64,000 nucleotides of DNA from Serratia sp. M24T3 (GTDB lineage: Bacteria; Pseudomonadota; Gammaproteobacteria; Enterobacterales; Enterobacteriaceae), in NCBI RefSeq assembly GCF_000257645.1, contig NZ_AJHJ01000012.1, positions 62,001-126,000 on the forward strand. Direction: 5' to 3'. Below, piece by piece: positions 1 through 9,706 of this stretch. The position numbers and the translations under genes are program-made. The stretch's first letter is position 1. The number at the start of each line of letters is the position of its first letter. Under the pieces are notes generated by a model. It saw only the letters and a program-made list of their open reading frames with translations. It did not search any database and had not been told where the DNA came from.

Positions 1-590
1 ACATCGGTAGCGGAACGGGTCTGGTGGCATTGATGTTGGCGCAGCGAACTGCGGAAGAGGTATTGGTGGATGCCGTCGAGCTGGAAAGTGAGGCCGCCAG
101 TCAGGCTCTGGAGAATTTCGCCGAGTCTCCGTGGCAACAACGCCTGAGAATTTTTGCCGAAGACATAAACCATTTTTCCCGGCGCAGTGCTCATCAATAC
201 GATTTAATCGTGAGTAATCCGCCTTATTTTGAGTCTGCGGTCGCCTGTCGTGATGAAGCACGCAACGCCGCGCGGTACACCGAAACGTTAACTCATGACG
301 CATTGCTGCGCTGTGCCGAGCAACTTATTACCGCGGCAGGAACGTTTTGCGTGGTTTTACCCTTTGAAATTGGACTGGCATTTGAACAGTCAGCGCAGCA
401 ACGAGCTTGGCATACCCGGGCGCGGATAGATATTCGTGACCGGCCGGGAAAACCGTTAAATCGCATGCTGCTGGCTTTGTCAAAACAGTGGCGAGAGCCT
501 GAGCATCACGAACTGGCTCTCCGCGAGCAGCTTAACGTCTACAGCACGGAGTTCCGAGAACTGATTGCTGATTTCTATCTGAACTACTGA
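1..590 (+). CDS. trmN6: tRNA1(Val) (adenine37-N6)-methyltransferase, 5' truncated
   Basis: The 3' part of a class I SAM-dependent methyltransferase; the start lies left of the window and the reading frame is open from base 3. The SAM-binding motif I reads IGSGTGL at the very edge, and the N6-adenine methyltransferase signature SNPPYF lies about 70 residues on, as in E. coli YfiC/TrmN6, which methylates A37 of tRNA1(Val). About 195 residues are visible of roughly 245 expected. It converges on nadB, and the two coding regions overlap by about 7 bp at their 3' ends. In E. coli the same gene also lies beside nadB, which supports the name. Confidence 0.93.
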   Translation, partial: IGSGTGLVALMLAQRTAEEVLVDAVELESEAASQALENFAESPWQQRLRIFAEDINHFSRRSAHQYDLIVSNPPYFESAVACRDEARNAARYTETLTHDALLRCAEQLITAAGTFCVVLPFEIGLAFEQSAQQRAWHTRARIDIRDRPGKPLNRMLLALSKQWREPEHHELALREQLNVYSTEFRELIADFYLNY

Positions 591-2254
591 TTTTTTCCTG
601 ATTTATTCATGAGGATTAACGGTTGCAGAATGGTTGGTTGCGAGTTCTCCAACAGGTCAGGATAGTCGAGAGTAAAGTGCAATCCACGGCTCTCTTTTCT
701 TGCCATCGCGCTGCGTACAATCAGTTCGGCAACCTGAACCAGATTACGTAGCTCAAGTAAATTATTAGAAATCCTGAAATTAGCGTAATACTCGTCAATT
801 TCGTGTTGCAGAGTATTGATACGACGCAGGGCACGTTCCAGTCTTTTGGTGGTGCGCACAATGCCTACATAGTCCCACATAAATAGTCGCAGTTCGTGCC
901 AGTTGTGCTGGATGACGACTTTCTCATCTGAGTTATCGACTTTGCTTTCATCCCATGCCGGTAAACTTTTCGGCATTTTTGTGCGCGGCAGCCGCTCCAG
1001 AATATCTTCGGCAGCCGACCAGCCGTACACCAGGCATTCGAGCAAAGAGTTTGATGCTAACCGGTTCGCACCGTGCAATCCGGTATAGCTGACTTCGCCG
1101 ATAGCATAAAGCCCGTCGAGATCCGTTCTGCCGTGCTGGTCAACCATCACTCCGCCACAAGTATAATGTGCAGCAGGAACAATCGGGATCGGTTCGCGAG
1201 TGAGATCAATGCCCAACGACAGCAGCTTTTCGTCAATCATTGGGAAATGATGCTTGATGAACTCAGGCGGGCGATGGCTGATATCCAGATACATGCAGTC
1301 GGCACCCAAACGTTTCATTTCATGATCGATGGCGCGGGCAACGACATCACGCGGTGCAAGTTCGCCACGTGGATCAAAATCGGGCATAAATCGCGTGCCG
1401 TCAGGACGTTTAAGATAGGCCCCTTCTCCGCGCAGTGCCTCGGTCAGCAGAAAATTACGCGCCTGCGGATGAAAAAGACAGGTTGGATGAAACTGGTTGA
1501 ATTCGAGATTGGCGACACGACAACCAGCACGCCAGGCCATGGCAATACCATCACCTGAAGCGACGTCCGGATTTGTCGTATACTGATACACTTTTGCTGC
1601 GCCGCCGGTTGCCAGAACTACCGCTTTGGCACGCAGCGTTTCAACTTGTTCGATCTCACGATTCCATACATAGGCACCGACTACTCGTTGAGTGCCGGGC
1701 AGTCCGAGTTTGCTTGAGGTAATTAAATCAACCGCGTTATATCGCTCTTTTACGCTAATATTGGGGTGGGACCTTGCTTTCCCCACTAACGTGGTTTCTA
1801 CTTCTTTACCAGTAGCATCAGCAGTATGCAAAATACGTCGATGGCTGTGGCCCCCTTCCCGGGTCAGGTGATAGCGTTCATCTGAACTTTTGCCGGTTTC
1901 TGTGTCAAAGAGTACGCCCTGGTTAATCAGCCATTCAACGCAGTGTTTGGCGTTGCTGGCAATGAATTCGACGGCTTCTTTATCGCACAGTCCCGCGCCG
2001 GCGATGAGTGTATCGTCGACGTGAGAGGCGATGCTGTCGGTTTCATCAAAAACGGCAGCAATGCCACCCTGGGCATAGAACGTAGAGCCTTCATTCAGCG
2101 GCCCTTTGCTAAGTACGGTGACTTTACAGTGGTCGGCAAGGCGTAAAGCGAGTGACAAGCCTGCTGCGCCACTTCCAATAATCAATACATCACTAACAAA
2201 GTCTGATGAAGGTTGCATAACGTATGATGTTTGCGGAAGAAGAGGGAAATTCAT
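584..2254 (-). CDS. nadB: L-aspartate oxidase NadB
   Basis: A flavoprotein that oxidises L-aspartate to iminoaspartate, the first step of de novo NAD synthesis; NadA uses the product. The FAD-binding motif [12 protein letters not shown] lies near residues 25-36. The substrate-site stretches [16 protein letters not shown] and [15 protein letters not shown] and the C-terminal helical domain are all present. The first ATG gives 556 residues, about 16 more than E. coli; an internal ATG at 2218 would give 544. The upstream ATG has a weak AGG six bases before it and the internal one has none, so the longer form is kept with some doubt. Transcribed divergently from rpoE, the usual enterobacterial arrangement. 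Confidence 0.97.
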   Translation of the reverse strand: MNFPLLPQTSYVMQPSSDFVSDVLIIGSGAAGLSLALRLADHCKVTVLSKGPLNEGSTFYAQGGIAAVFDETDSIASHVDDTLIAGAGLCDKEAVEFIASNAKHCVEWLINQGVLFDTETGKSSDERYHLTREGGHSHRRILHTADATGKEVETTLVGKARSHPNISVKERYNAVDLITSSKLGLPGTQRVVGAYVWNREIEQVETLRAKAVVLATGGAAKVYQYTTNPDVASGDGIAMAWRAGCRVANLEFNQFHPTCLFHPQARNFLLTEALRGEGAYLKRPDGTRFMPDFDPRGELAPRDVVARAIDHEMKRLGADCMYLDISHRPPEFIKHHFPMIDEKLLSLGIDLTREPIPIVPAAHYTCGGVMVDQHGRTDLDGLYAIGEVSYTGLHGANRLASNSLLECLVYGWSAAEDILERLPRTKMPKSLPAWDESKVDNSDEKVVIQHNWHELRLFMWDYVGIVRTTKRLERALRRINTLQHEIDEYYANFRISNNLLELRNLVQVAELIVRSAMARKESRGLHFTLDYPDLLENSQPTILQPLILMNKSGKNQ

Positions 2255-2319
2255 GTTAGCCTAAATGGACTGGCAAAAGCCACGTGCGCAACCAACAGTT
2301 TAAAAACTTTGTGTTTTAT

Positions 2320-2347
2320 GGAACTTAACATTCTGTTTGAACTCCAA
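2320..2347 (+). promoter_or_regulatory. Sigma-E type promoter of rpoE operon
   Basis: GGAACTT at 2320-2326 is an exact sigma-E -35 element. Sixteen bases later TCCAA (2343-2347) resembles the -10 (TCAAA/TCTGA). It lies about 85 bp before the rpoE ATG, where E. coli has its autoregulated rpoE promoter. The sigma-E consensus is established knowledge; use of this site is inferred. Confidence 0.65.
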
Positions 2348-2432
2348 GCAGGTACTTGCTCAGGAAAATAATGATGATAGCTGGCAGTACGACTTTTAGC
2401 GTGGAGATGGCTTTGGGGAGAGATTACCTCGA

Positions 2433-3008
2433 ATGAGCGAGCAGTTAGCAGATCAGGTTCTGGTCGAGCGGGTCCAGAAAGGTGATCAAAAGTCGTTCAA
2501 TTTACTGGTTGTTCGCTACCAGCATAAGGTGGCGAGCCTTGTTTCCCGCTACGTTCCACAAGGCGACGTGCCTGACGTGGTTCAAGAATCATTCATAAAA
2601 GCCTATCGTGCACTAGACTCTTTCCGCGGAGATAGCGCTTTTTATACCTGGCTTTACCGTATCGCCGTTAACACGGCCAAGAACTATTTAGTCGCACAGG
2701 GTCGCCGTCCACCTTCAAGTGATGTTGATGCCAATGAAGCTGAAAACTTCGAAAATGGCGGTGCGCTAAAAGAAATTTCGAACCCTGAGAACTTAATGTT
2801 GTCAGAGGAATTGAGACAGATTGTTTTTCGGACTATTGAAGCGCTTCCTGAGGATTTGCGGATGGCAATTACCCTGAGGGAGTTAGATGGTTTGAGCTAT
2901 GAAGAGATAGCCGCCATCATGGATTGCCCGGTGGGCACGGTGAGATCGCGCATATTCCGTGCTCGAGAAGCTATTGATAATAAAGTTCAACCGCTGATTC
3001 AGCGTTAG
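2433..3008 (+). CDS. rpoE: RNA polymerase sigma-E factor RpoE
   Basis: ECF sigma factor for extracytoplasmic stress; it directs transcription of outer-membrane-protein maturation, LPS and sRNA genes. The 191 residues equal the E. coli length and are near identical. Region 2 (residues ~20-90, with YQHKVASLVSRY and WLYRIAVNTAKNYL) binds the -10; region 4 (~130-185, with LPEDLRMAITLRELDGLS and an HTH ending GTVRSRIFRAREAI) binds the -35. First gene of rpoE-rseA-rseB-rseC, with rseA 30 bp downstream. A sigma-E promoter at 2320-2347 implies autoregulation. Confidence 0.99.
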   Translation: MSEQLADQVLVERVQKGDQKSFNLLVVRYQHKVASLVSRYVPQGDVPDVVQESFIKAYRALDSFRGDSAFYTWLYRIAVNTAKNYLVAQGRRPPSSDVDANEAENFENGGALKEISNPENLMLSEELRQIVFRTIEALPEDLRMAITLRELDGLSYEEIAAIMDCPVGTVRSRIFRAREAIDNKVQPLIQR

Positions 3009-3038
3009 CGATGGCGGATACTTAAAGGGTACTAAGGC

Positions 3039-3686
3039 ATGCAGAAAGAAAAGCTTTCGGCTCTGATGGATGGTGAGGCTGTTGATTCCGAACTGTTAAG
3101 TTCGCTTTCAAATGATAAAAAGCTTCAGGAAAGTTGGCAGAGTTATCACCTGATCCGTGATTCAATGCGCGGTGACATGGGAACTGTTGTGCATCTGGAC
3201 ATCGCAGACAGAGTGGCTGCTGCTTTGGCAAATGAACCTGCCAAGCTTGTACCTGGTGCAACAAAAGAATCGCAACCGATGCCACACACCTGGCAGAAGA
3301 TGCCTTTCTGGCACAAGGTCCGCCCGTGGGCGAGCCAGATAACTCAGGTCGGCGTTGCCGCTTGTGTATCATTGGCTGTTATCGTCGGCGTGCAACATTA
3401 TGGTCAGCAGAATGCGACCGGCGCGTCGCCTGAAACTCCGGCTTTCAACACGCTTCCGATGATGGGGAAAGCTTCTCCTGTCAGTTTCGGTGTGCCAAAT
3501 GAAGGCAGCACGGTTAGTGGCCCGCAAAATATGCAAGAGCAGCGTAAGCGCATCAATGCTATTTTGCAGGATTATGAGTTGCAGCGTAGATTGCATACCG
3601 ATCAACTTCAGCTAGACTCGATTGTGCCACAACAGGCCGCTATTCAAGTCCCTGGTAACCAGTCTTTAGGAACGCAAACGCAGTAA
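3039..3686 (+). CDS. rseA: Anti-sigma-E factor RseA
   Basis: Inner-membrane anti-sigma factor of 215 residues. The N-terminal cytoplasmic domain (MQKEKLSALMDGE...) sequesters RpoE, one transmembrane helix lies around residues 100-118 (GVAACVSLAVIVGV), and the periplasmic domain binds RseB. In E. coli DegS and then RseP cleave it to release sigma-E. The periplasmic QE-rich linker and NTLPMMGKASPVS stretch match E. coli. Its TAA overlaps the rseB ATG by one base (TAATG), so the two are probably translationally coupled. Confidence 0.98.
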   Translation: MQKEKLSALMDGEAVDSELLSSLSNDKKLQESWQSYHLIRDSMRGDMGTVVHLDIADRVAAALANEPAKLVPGATKESQPMPHTWQKMPFWHKVRPWASQITQVGVAACVSLAVIVGVQHYGQQNATGASPETPAFNTLPMMGKASPVSFGVPNEGSTVSGPQNMQEQRKRINAILQDYELQRRLHTDQLQLDSIVPQQAAIQVPGNQSLGTQTQ

Positions 3687-4642
3687 TGAAGCAAATTTGG
3701 TACGCTGTTTCCTTAATGACATGCAGTTTGCTCGCCACACACACCGCCTCGGCTGAGACTCAATCTGCTCCCGAGGCGTTGTTGCAACAGATGAGCAATG
3801 CCGGTCAGTCATTGAACTATGAAATTGCCTTTATCAATATCACAAAGCAAGGCATTGATTCATATCGTTATCGTCACGCAAAATCGCAAGGAGTGCAGCT
3901 CGGTGATCTGCTTCTGATGGATGGCCCTCGCCGCGAAGTTGTGCAGCGTGGCAAAGACATCAGCTATTTTGAAACGGGACTTCAGCCTTTCACTTTGACC
4001 GGCGATCATATTGTTGATTCTCTGCCAGAGCTGGCATTCAGCGACATTCCAACGCTATCTAAATACTATGACTTTATTTCGGTAGGCCGTGCACGAGCCG
4101 TTGATCGTAACTGTGAAGTGATTCGCGTAGTTTCCCGTGACGGCACTCGATTCAGTTATATTGTCTGGATTGATGAGGAAAACAAGCTGCCTCTGCGCGT
4201 TGATTTGCTGGATAAAGATGGTGAAACTCTTGAGCAGTTTCGCGTGATTTCCATTACCGTTGATCCCGCTGTTGCCGAGGCTTTCAACGGCCTTGATAAA
4301 GCCAAATTACCGCCAGTATTAAGTATCCCGGATGCAAGCAAAACACAATTCAACTGGGAGCCAAAATGGCTGCCAGAAGGGGTGAAAGAAGTTTCGCGCA
4401 GTAAACGAAACTTGCCAAATCTGCCCGTCAGCATCGAATCAAGACTTTATAGCGATGGCGTATTCAGCTTCTCGATTAACGTAAATGCTGCCACTGACGC
4501 GACCAGTGGGCAAATAGTCCGGCAGGGGAGAAGAACGGTTGAAACCGATGTTCGCAACGGCGATGAGATAACCGTAGTTGGCGAGTTGCCACCTTCCACA
4601 GCTAAGCGAATTTCTGATAGTATTGTCTTCTCCGGACAATAG
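3686..4642 (+). CDS. rseB: Sigma-E regulatory protein RseB
   Basis: Periplasmic protein of 318 residues, the same length as in E. coli. It binds RseA and shields it from DegS until mislocalised lipopolysaccharide or lipoprotein-like signals displace it. A signal peptide covers about the first 23 residues (MKQIWYAVSLMTCSLLATHTASA). A LolA/LppX-like N-terminal domain and a smaller C-terminal domain (about residue 210 on) follow. Coupled to rseA by a one-base overlap and followed 21 bp later by rseC. Confidence 0.97.
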   Translation: MKQIWYAVSLMTCSLLATHTASAETQSAPEALLQQMSNAGQSLNYEIAFINITKQGIDSYRYRHAKSQGVQLGDLLLMDGPRREVVQRGKDISYFETGLQPFTLTGDHIVDSLPELAFSDIPTLSKYYDFISVGRARAVDRNCEVIRVVSRDGTRFSYIVWIDEENKLPLRVDLLDKDGETLEQFRVISITVDPAVAEAFNGLDKAKLPPVLSIPDASKTQFNWEPKWLPEGVKEVSRSKRNLPNLPVSIESRLYSDGVFSFSINVNAATDATSGQIVRQGRRTVETDVRNGDEITVVGELPPSTAKRISDSIVFSGQ

Positions 4643-4663
4643 CGTAACAGTAGGATAGCAGCG

Positions 4664-5143
4664 ATGATGAAAGAATGGGCCACCGTGGTTTCGTGGCAAA
4701 ATGGCGTTGCAGAACTGCGTTGTGAAACGCAGGCAGGTTGCAGCAGCTGTCATTCGCGTTCGGGCTGTGGTTCTCGCGTTCTTAACGAGCTGGGGCCGCA
4801 AACTGAGCATAATCTGCAAGTTAACAGTGCCGAACAGCTTGAACCTGGTCAGAAGGTTGAACTAGGCATCACTGAAGGCGCAATGCTTCGCTCTGCACTG
4901 TTGGTGTACATGACGCCGCTGTTTGGTGTGATTGTTGGCGGTGGTGTTCTGCAATCGCTGTTGAAGGCAGATGTTTTCGCCTTGATTGGCGCGATAGCCG
5001 GTGGGGCGCTTGGCTTCCTTATTGCGAGATTTTTTGCCGCCAAGGTTGCCGAAAAAGAAGCTTATCAGCCCGTAATACTGCAGGTTGGCTTACCTCCGAA
5101 CGCTTTTCGCTTTCAGCCAGAATCAACTGAATTGCCGCGCTAG
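4664..5143 (+). CDS. rseC: SoxR-reducing system / sigma-E operon protein RseC
   Basis: Inner-membrane protein of 159 residues, the E. coli length. The N-terminal cytoplasmic part carries the four-cysteine cluster CxxC..CGSR (around residues 23-34: AGCSSCHSRSGCGSR), thought to hold a redox centre. Two transmembrane helices follow (about 78-97 and 104-122). The family is linked to reduction of SoxR together with the Rsx complex and acts as a minor positive modulator of sigma-E. It ends the operon and is followed by an intrinsic terminator at 5223-5257. Unlike in E. coli, lepA does not follow directly. Confidence 0.96.
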   Translation: MMKEWATVVSWQNGVAELRCETQAGCSSCHSRSGCGSRVLNELGPQTEHNLQVNSAEQLEPGQKVELGITEGAMLRSALLVYMTPLFGVIVGGGVLQSLLKADVFALIGAIAGGALGFLIARFFAAKVAEKEAYQPVILQVGLPPNAFRFQPESTELPR

Positions 5144-5222
5144 AACTGCTCAAAATTTTCTCTTCGTCTGAGATGAATTCAGCAGGAACTTATTCAAATC
5201 TGCCTGAAATCTCCGATGATAC

Positions 5223-5257
5223 AAAAAACGCCTTGTGCTCTGCATGAGGCGTTTTTT
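5223..5257. terminator. Intrinsic terminator after rseC
   Basis: AAAAAACGCC (5223-5232) pairs perfectly with GGCGTTTTTT (5248-5257) around a 15-base loop. The T-run on the plus strand and the A-run upstream make it work in both directions, serving rseC and the convergent membrane-protein gene that ends at 5300. Confidence 0.85.
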
Positions 5258-5299
5258 ATTGCTTCATTGTCGAGATAATTGGCTTGAGAAACGGGTTGC

Positions 5300-6121
5300 C
5301 TAGCTGCGGATTGGGATGCGGTTCTGGATCATATGTTCGATCAAGGCGATGAACAGATCGGCACTGAAAAGAGAAGTGTAGGGCACTGAAAATAGCGACC
5401 TGCCGTGCATATCCAGCAGCTTGATAGTTTGGCTGTTGCTGCCGCCGCTAATAAAATGTACTTCTTCAATCGGAATGTGGTGCCCATCGTCAGAATCTAG
5501 CGTACGTGCAGATAGCCGCAGCTTTTTCTCACTCATTAGTAAAAAATTACCACGAAGAAAGTGCCTGAAACGGCTCTTGCTTTCATTTATGTAGCTAAAT
5601 CCTACCTCTCCGTCATGCGCCAGGGTAACGAGCGCTTGCGGGCCGCGCAATAGCAGTTGTTCATTTTTAATTACTTCAATCAGGCGATCGGCATGGGCGA
5701 TATTCGGCGAGATTTTATACCACGGCTTTTCCGAACTTTCGCGAAATGCCATGGTGTTTAATATTTTTCGGGTATATTTTCCGGTACGGTAACGGTAAAT
5801 ATCACTTATTCTTTCGAACGGAATAAATTTATTTTTGTTGTCAGGTTTTGAAATAACTAAAACTCCATTTTCATAGAGTTGGAATATTTGTCTTGGCTTA
5901 ATGAACTGCCGCAAAATAATAAGAATTGTGCCTAAAGAAATGCTGAAGATGGTTGACATTAGAATGGCGTGTTGTTCGAAATAGCCGGACTTTCCTAATG
6001 TTAGCAAAAAAACAAGCTGCACCGCCCCGGCTATCATAAGTAGCGTTGCGAGGACTAGGGTGATCCACGAGTTTGCTTTTGCAAAACCATGCCGGCTGAG
6101 CAGCCGACCTTCATTGATCAT
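5300..6121 (-). CDS. Uncharacterised inner-membrane protein with two N-terminal helices
   Basis: 273 residues, not assigned to a known function. Two hydrophobic helices (about residues 18-40 and 51-70) are followed by a long soluble part. That part starts FQLYENGVLVI...FIPFERISDIYRY, a pattern typical of membrane-anchored PH-like domains (DUF6585-type); this is inference. ATG at 6121 has AAGG nine bases upstream. More A+T-rich than its neighbours. It sits with the next two genes between rseC and lepA, which are adjacent in E. coli, so this is an insertion relative to that order. It converges on rseC across a shared terminator. Confidence 0.75.
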   Translation of the reverse strand: MINEGRLLSRHGFAKANSWITLVLATLLMIAGAVQLVFLLTLGKSGYFEQHAILMSTIFSISLGTILIILRQFIKPRQIFQLYENGVLVISKPDNKNKFIPFERISDIYRYRTGKYTRKILNTMAFRESSEKPWYKISPNIAHADRLIEVIKNEQLLLRGPQALVTLAHDGEVGFSYINESKSRFRHFLRGNFLLMSEKKLRLSARTLDSDDGHHIPIEEVHFISGGSNSQTIKLLDMHGRSLFSVPYTSLFSADLFIALIEHMIQNRIPIRS

Positions 6122-6338
6122 GACATTAACCTTGTGACCGATTGTTTTAAAATAGGGTAAACAGTTAAATTATTTAATAATTAATTTAAGCACTACGTCA
6201 GACAACTTTATTTTTTATAACAGTTAGTTAATGGTATTTCCCCCGCCCAGTAAATGAGCATTTTCCTAATCTGTTAAGAGTGCTTCCAGGGCGGAGGAAT
6301 AGGATTAAATCTAATAATTCAAAATGATATAATTCAAG

Positions 6339-6725
6339 TTATTGGTTAGATTTCCCGACAATATCACGAATGTTGACCAGTGCATTTCGCACCGCAGCTC
6401 CTCCGGCATAGAATAAAATTTGCAGGATGGACTCGATAATTTGCTCTTTTGATGCACCCGCATTCAGTGCCGCCTGTGCATGAGCAAGCAACTGTGGCGT
6501 TGCGTGCCCCAGAGTGACGCAGGCCGCAATAACGACCAGCTCCCGAGTAATAAGATCGAGCCCGGGCCTCGCAAGAATTCCACCCATTGCCCATTCGATA
6601 GAAATATCGGTGAAATCCGGACATAAGTCTGCCATATCACTCCTTAAAGCCTCCCCCGCGCCATCGCCATAAAGTGAGTTAAATAACTCCAGCCCTTGCT
6701 GATACTGCTGTGGATTGATGATCAT
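6339..6725 (-). CDS. Carboxymuconolactone decarboxylase (CMD/AhpD-like) family protein
   Basis: 128 residues of the all-helical CMD fold. The core reads ELVVIAACVTLGHATPQLLAHAQAALNAGASKEQIIE (about residues 61-97), matching the PcaC-type consensus with its Cys and His. There is no AhpD-type CxxC, so an AhpD peroxidase-reductant role is unlikely; a decarboxylase or unknown role is more plausible. RBS GGGAG lies seven bases before ATG. Divergent from the LysR gene at 6840, which probably regulates it. The substrate is unknown. Confidence 0.85.
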   Translation of the reverse strand: MIINPQQYQQGLELFNSLYGDGAGEALRSDMADLCPDFTDISIEWAMGGILARPGLDLITRELVVIAACVTLGHATPQLLAHAQAALNAGASKEQIIESILQILFYAGGAAVRNALVNIRDIVGKSNQ

Positions 6726-6794
6726 CTTTTTCTCCCGTTGTTGAGGTTTAATTAAACTCGGTTGGGCAGCGCAGATAAACGACGTTATAGTTGG

Positions 6795-6834
6795 ATAATT
6801 ACCAAGGATGGCTTGCCAATTGAGGTGTAATTAT
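6795..6834. promoter_or_regulatory. Candidate LysR operator between CMD and LysR genes
   Basis: ATAATTAC (6795-6802) and its exact reverse complement GTAATTAT (6827-6834) are separated by 24 bp, just before the LysR ATG at 6840. The position in the shared 114-bp promoter gap fits an autoregulatory LysR site; function is inferred. Confidence 0.4.
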
Positions 6835-6839
6835 AAAGT

Positions 6840-7739
6840 ATGAATAAGCTGGAAAGCATGATGGTGTTTGTTCAAGTTGTTGAGCGGGGGAGCTTTACGG
6901 CGGCTGCTAACGAGTTAAGCATCACCGGAACGATGGTGGGTTTACATGTGCAATCGCTGGAAAAACTGCTTGGCGTGCGCTTGCTCAACAGGACCACGCG
7001 TCGACAAAGCCTCACTGAGTTCGGGCTATTTTATTATGAGAAGAGCAAGCAAATTCTGTTGGAGATCAGTCATGCCGAGGCGATGGCTGAAAGCCAGACG
7101 CCCATACCCAGAGGCGTTTTACGGATCATTTCCCCTGTGTCATTGGGAGTGCATTCTATTGCGCCGATTTTGGAAAAGTATCGGAAACTTTATCCCGATG
7201 TAACGGTTGATCTCATTCTCAGCGACAAGCCGTTGGATATGATCGATGAGCGCGCCGATATGATGATTAGAATTGGTGAGTTGCAGAACGTATTTTCAAT
7301 GATAGCCAGACCTTTGATGCCTTATCGATCAATAATCTGCGCCGCCCCCCACTATCTCGAAAAAAATGGGCCCTTGAGCGTGCCAGCCGATCTCGTTAAT
7401 CATCGCTGCCTGGGGTTTGCTCACCCTGTTGCAGGAAATGAATGGCTGTTACAGGGGTTGGATGGGCCAATTAGTGTGCCGGTTAATCTGGCTTTGTCAG
7501 TTAACAATGGAGAAGCGCTAAGAACGGCCGCGATCAGTGGGTTAGGCGTTATTATGCAGCCTGAGATTTTACTGGCTGAAGATATTAATTCCGAACGATT
7601 GATTCCCGTTTTGCAAAATTATTCTCCATTGCCCAAGCCAGTTTATCTACTGACTCTTGCAGACCGGTCCCCTACACCTAAAATACGCACGTTTATCGAT
7701 TTTTTAGTGTCACAACTTGCCGCTCGGAAAACACTGTAA
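6840..7739 (+). CDS. LysR-family transcriptional regulator
   Basis: 299 residues. The N-terminal winged HTH is clear (residues 1-60: MNKLESMMVFVQVVERGSF, then AAANELSITGTMVGLHVQSLE and GVRLLNRTTRRQSLTEFG). A periplasmic-binding-like effector domain spans about residues 90-295. The HTH resembles the large CrgA/AaeR-type branch in which LNRTTR is conserved. No clear Shine-Dalgarno precedes the ATG. It is divergent from the CMD-family gene, the standard arrangement of a LysR regulator and its target. Effector unknown. Confidence 0.92.
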   Translation: MNKLESMMVFVQVVERGSFTAAANELSITGTMVGLHVQSLEKLLGVRLLNRTTRRQSLTEFGLFYYEKSKQILLEISHAEAMAESQTPIPRGVLRIISPVSLGVHSIAPILEKYRKLYPDVTVDLILSDKPLDMIDERADMMIRIGELQNVFSMIARPLMPYRSIICAAPHYLEKNGPLSVPADLVNHRCLGFAHPVAGNEWLLQGLDGPISVPVNLALSVNNGEALRTAAISGLGVIMQPEILLAEDINSERLIPVLQNYSPLPKPVYLLTLADRSPTPKIRTFIDFLVSQLAARKTL

Positions 7740-7876
7740 AGCTATCGCATCCTTTCGTGTAACCGGCATACAGTGTAAGATGCGCCCATATTTGCGTGGG
7801 CAGTTTGGCAATTAAAGCTGATGCTGTGTCCATGAAAAAGTTTTAAGCGCTATCAATTAGAGAAAATCATCTATAA

Positions 7877-9676
7877 ATGAAGAACATAAGAAACTTCTCC
7901 ATTATTGCCCACATTGACCACGGCAAGTCGACACTTTCTGACCGTATCATCCAAATTTGCGGCGGTTTGTCCGATCGTGAAATGGCCGCTCAGGTCCTCG
8001 ATTCTATGGATCTTGAACGTGAGCGCGGCATCACCATCAAAGCCCAGAGCGTAACGCTGGATTATAAAGCGCTGAACGGTGAAACCTATCACCTCAACTT
8101 TATCGATACGCCGGGACACGTGGACTTCTCCTATGAAGTTTCTCGTTCGCTTGCAGCCTGTGAAGGCGCATTGCTGGTGGTTGACGCAGGTCAGGGCGTA
8201 GAAGCTCAGACACTGGCTAACTGCTACACCGCGATGGAAATGGATCTTGAAGTTGTGCCGGTTTTGAACAAAATCGACCTGCCGGCTGCCGATCCTGACC
8301 GCGTTTCTCAGGAAATTGAAGACATCGTTGGCATTGACGCCACTGATGCCGTGCGCTGCTCGGCAAAAACGGGCGTTGGCGTGCCTGATATTCTTGAACG
8401 TCTGGTGCGTGATATCCCGGCTCCGGAAGGTGATCCTGAAGCACCACTTCAGGCGCTGATCATCGACTCGTGGTTTGATAACTACCTTGGCGTTGTGTCT
8501 CTTGTCCGTATCAAAAACGGCACGATGCGCAAAGGCGACAAAATCAAGGTGATGAGCACCGGCCAAACTTACAATGCCGATCGTCTGGGGATTTTCACTC
8601 CTAAACGTGTCGATAAAGACGTGCTGCACTGTGGCGAAGTTGGCTGGTTGGTCTGTGCGATTAAAGACATCCTCGGTGCTCCGGTGGGCGATACTTTGAC
8701 TCTGGCCCGTAATCCAGCTGACAAAGCGCTGCCGGGCTTCAAAAAGGTTAAACCACAGGTTTACGCAGGCCTGTTCCCAATCAGCTCTGACGATTACGAA
8801 AACTTCCGTGACGCACTGGGCAAGCTGAGCCTGAACGACGCTTCGTTGTTCTATGAGCCAGAAAGTTCTACCGCGCTGGGCTTCGGCTTCCGCTGTGGTT
8901 TCCTGGGCTTGCTGCACATGGAAATTATTCAGGAACGCCTTGAGCGTGAATACGACCTTGAGCTGATCACTACTGCGCCAACGGTTGTGTATGAAGTTGT
9001 TACCACCGCGGGTGAAACCGTCTACGTTGATAGCCCTTCCAAGCTGCCAGCGCTGAACAACATCGAAGAGCTGCGCGAGCCTATCGCCGAGTGTCACATG
9101 CTGATGCCTCAGGAATACCTCGGCAGTGTGATCACCCTGTGTATCGAGAAGCGTGGCGTGCAGACCAACATGGTTTACCACGGAAACCAGGTAGCGCTGA
9201 CTTATGAAATTCCAATGGCCGAAGTCGTGCTGGATTTCTTTGACAGACTGAAATCCACCTCACGCGGTTATGCGTCACTTGATTACAATTTCAAACGATT
9301 CCAGGCTTCTGACATGGTACGTGTTGATGTTTTAATCAACGGTGAGCGTGTTGATGCCCTAGCACTGATCACGCACCGCGACAACTCGCATTACCGTGGT
9401 CGCGATCTGGTCGAAAAAATGAAAGAGCTGATCCCGCGTCAGCAATTTGATATCGCCATTCAGGCGGCTATCGGCAACCACATTATTGCCCGTGCGACCG
9501 TGAAACAGCTGCGTAAAAACGTTCTGGCCAAGTGCTACGGCGGCGATGTTAGCCGTAAGAAGAAACTTTTGCAGAAACAGAAAGATGGTAAGAAACGCAT
9601 GAAGCAGGTGGGTAACGTTGAGTTACCACAGGAAGCGTTCCTGGCTATTCTGCATGTCGGTAAAGACAGTAAGTAA
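7877..9676 (+). CDS. lepA: Elongation factor 4 (LepA), ribosome back-translocase GTPase
   Basis: 599 residues, exactly the E. coli length. The translational GTPase domain has G1 (AHIDHGKST, residues ~11-19), G2 RGITIKAQ, G3 DTPGH and G4 NKID. Domain II, two EF-G-like domains and the lysine-rich LepA-specific C-terminal domain ([18 protein letters not shown]) follow. It acts on stalled ribosomes and affects initiation and assembly. lepB follows 30 bp later with a strong AAGGAG, so the two form an operon. In E. coli rseC is directly upstream; here about 2.7 kb intervenes. Confidence 0.99.
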   Translation: MKNIRNFSIIAHIDHGKSTLSDRIIQICGGLSDREMAAQVLDSMDLERERGITIKAQSVTLDYKALNGETYHLNFIDTPGHVDFSYEVSRSLAACEGALLVVDAGQGVEAQTLANCYTAMEMDLEVVPVLNKIDLPAADPDRVSQEIEDIVGIDATDAVRCSAKTGVGVPDILERLVRDIPAPEGDPEAPLQALIIDSWFDNYLGVVSLVRIKNGTMRKGDKIKVMSTGQTYNADRLGIFTPKRVDKDVLHCGEVGWLVCAIKDILGAPVGDTLTLARNPADKALPGFKKVKPQVYAGLFPISSDDYENFRDALGKLSLNDASLFYEPESSTALGFGFRCGFLGLLHMEIIQERLEREYDLELITTAPTVVYEVVTTAGETVYVDSPSKLPALNNIEELREPIAECHMLMPQEYLGSVITLCIEKRGVQTNMVYHGNQVALTYEIPMAEVVLDFFDRLKSTSRGYASLDYNFKRFQASDMVRVDVLINGERVDALALITHRDNSHYRGRDLVEKMKELIPRQQFDIAIQAAIGNHIIARATVKQLRKNVLAKCYGGDVSRKKKLLQKQKDGKKRMKQVGNVELPQEAFLAILHVGKDSK

Positions 9677-9706
9677 GTCTTTGAATTAGTTTGTCAAGGA
9701 GTAGGA

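Noticed and set aside
7871-9181. 436-codon open frame on the minus strand
   Set aside because: It lies entirely antisense to lepA, which is certain; the protein is His/Arg/Gln-rich in the way of a mirror frame and has no family likeness.
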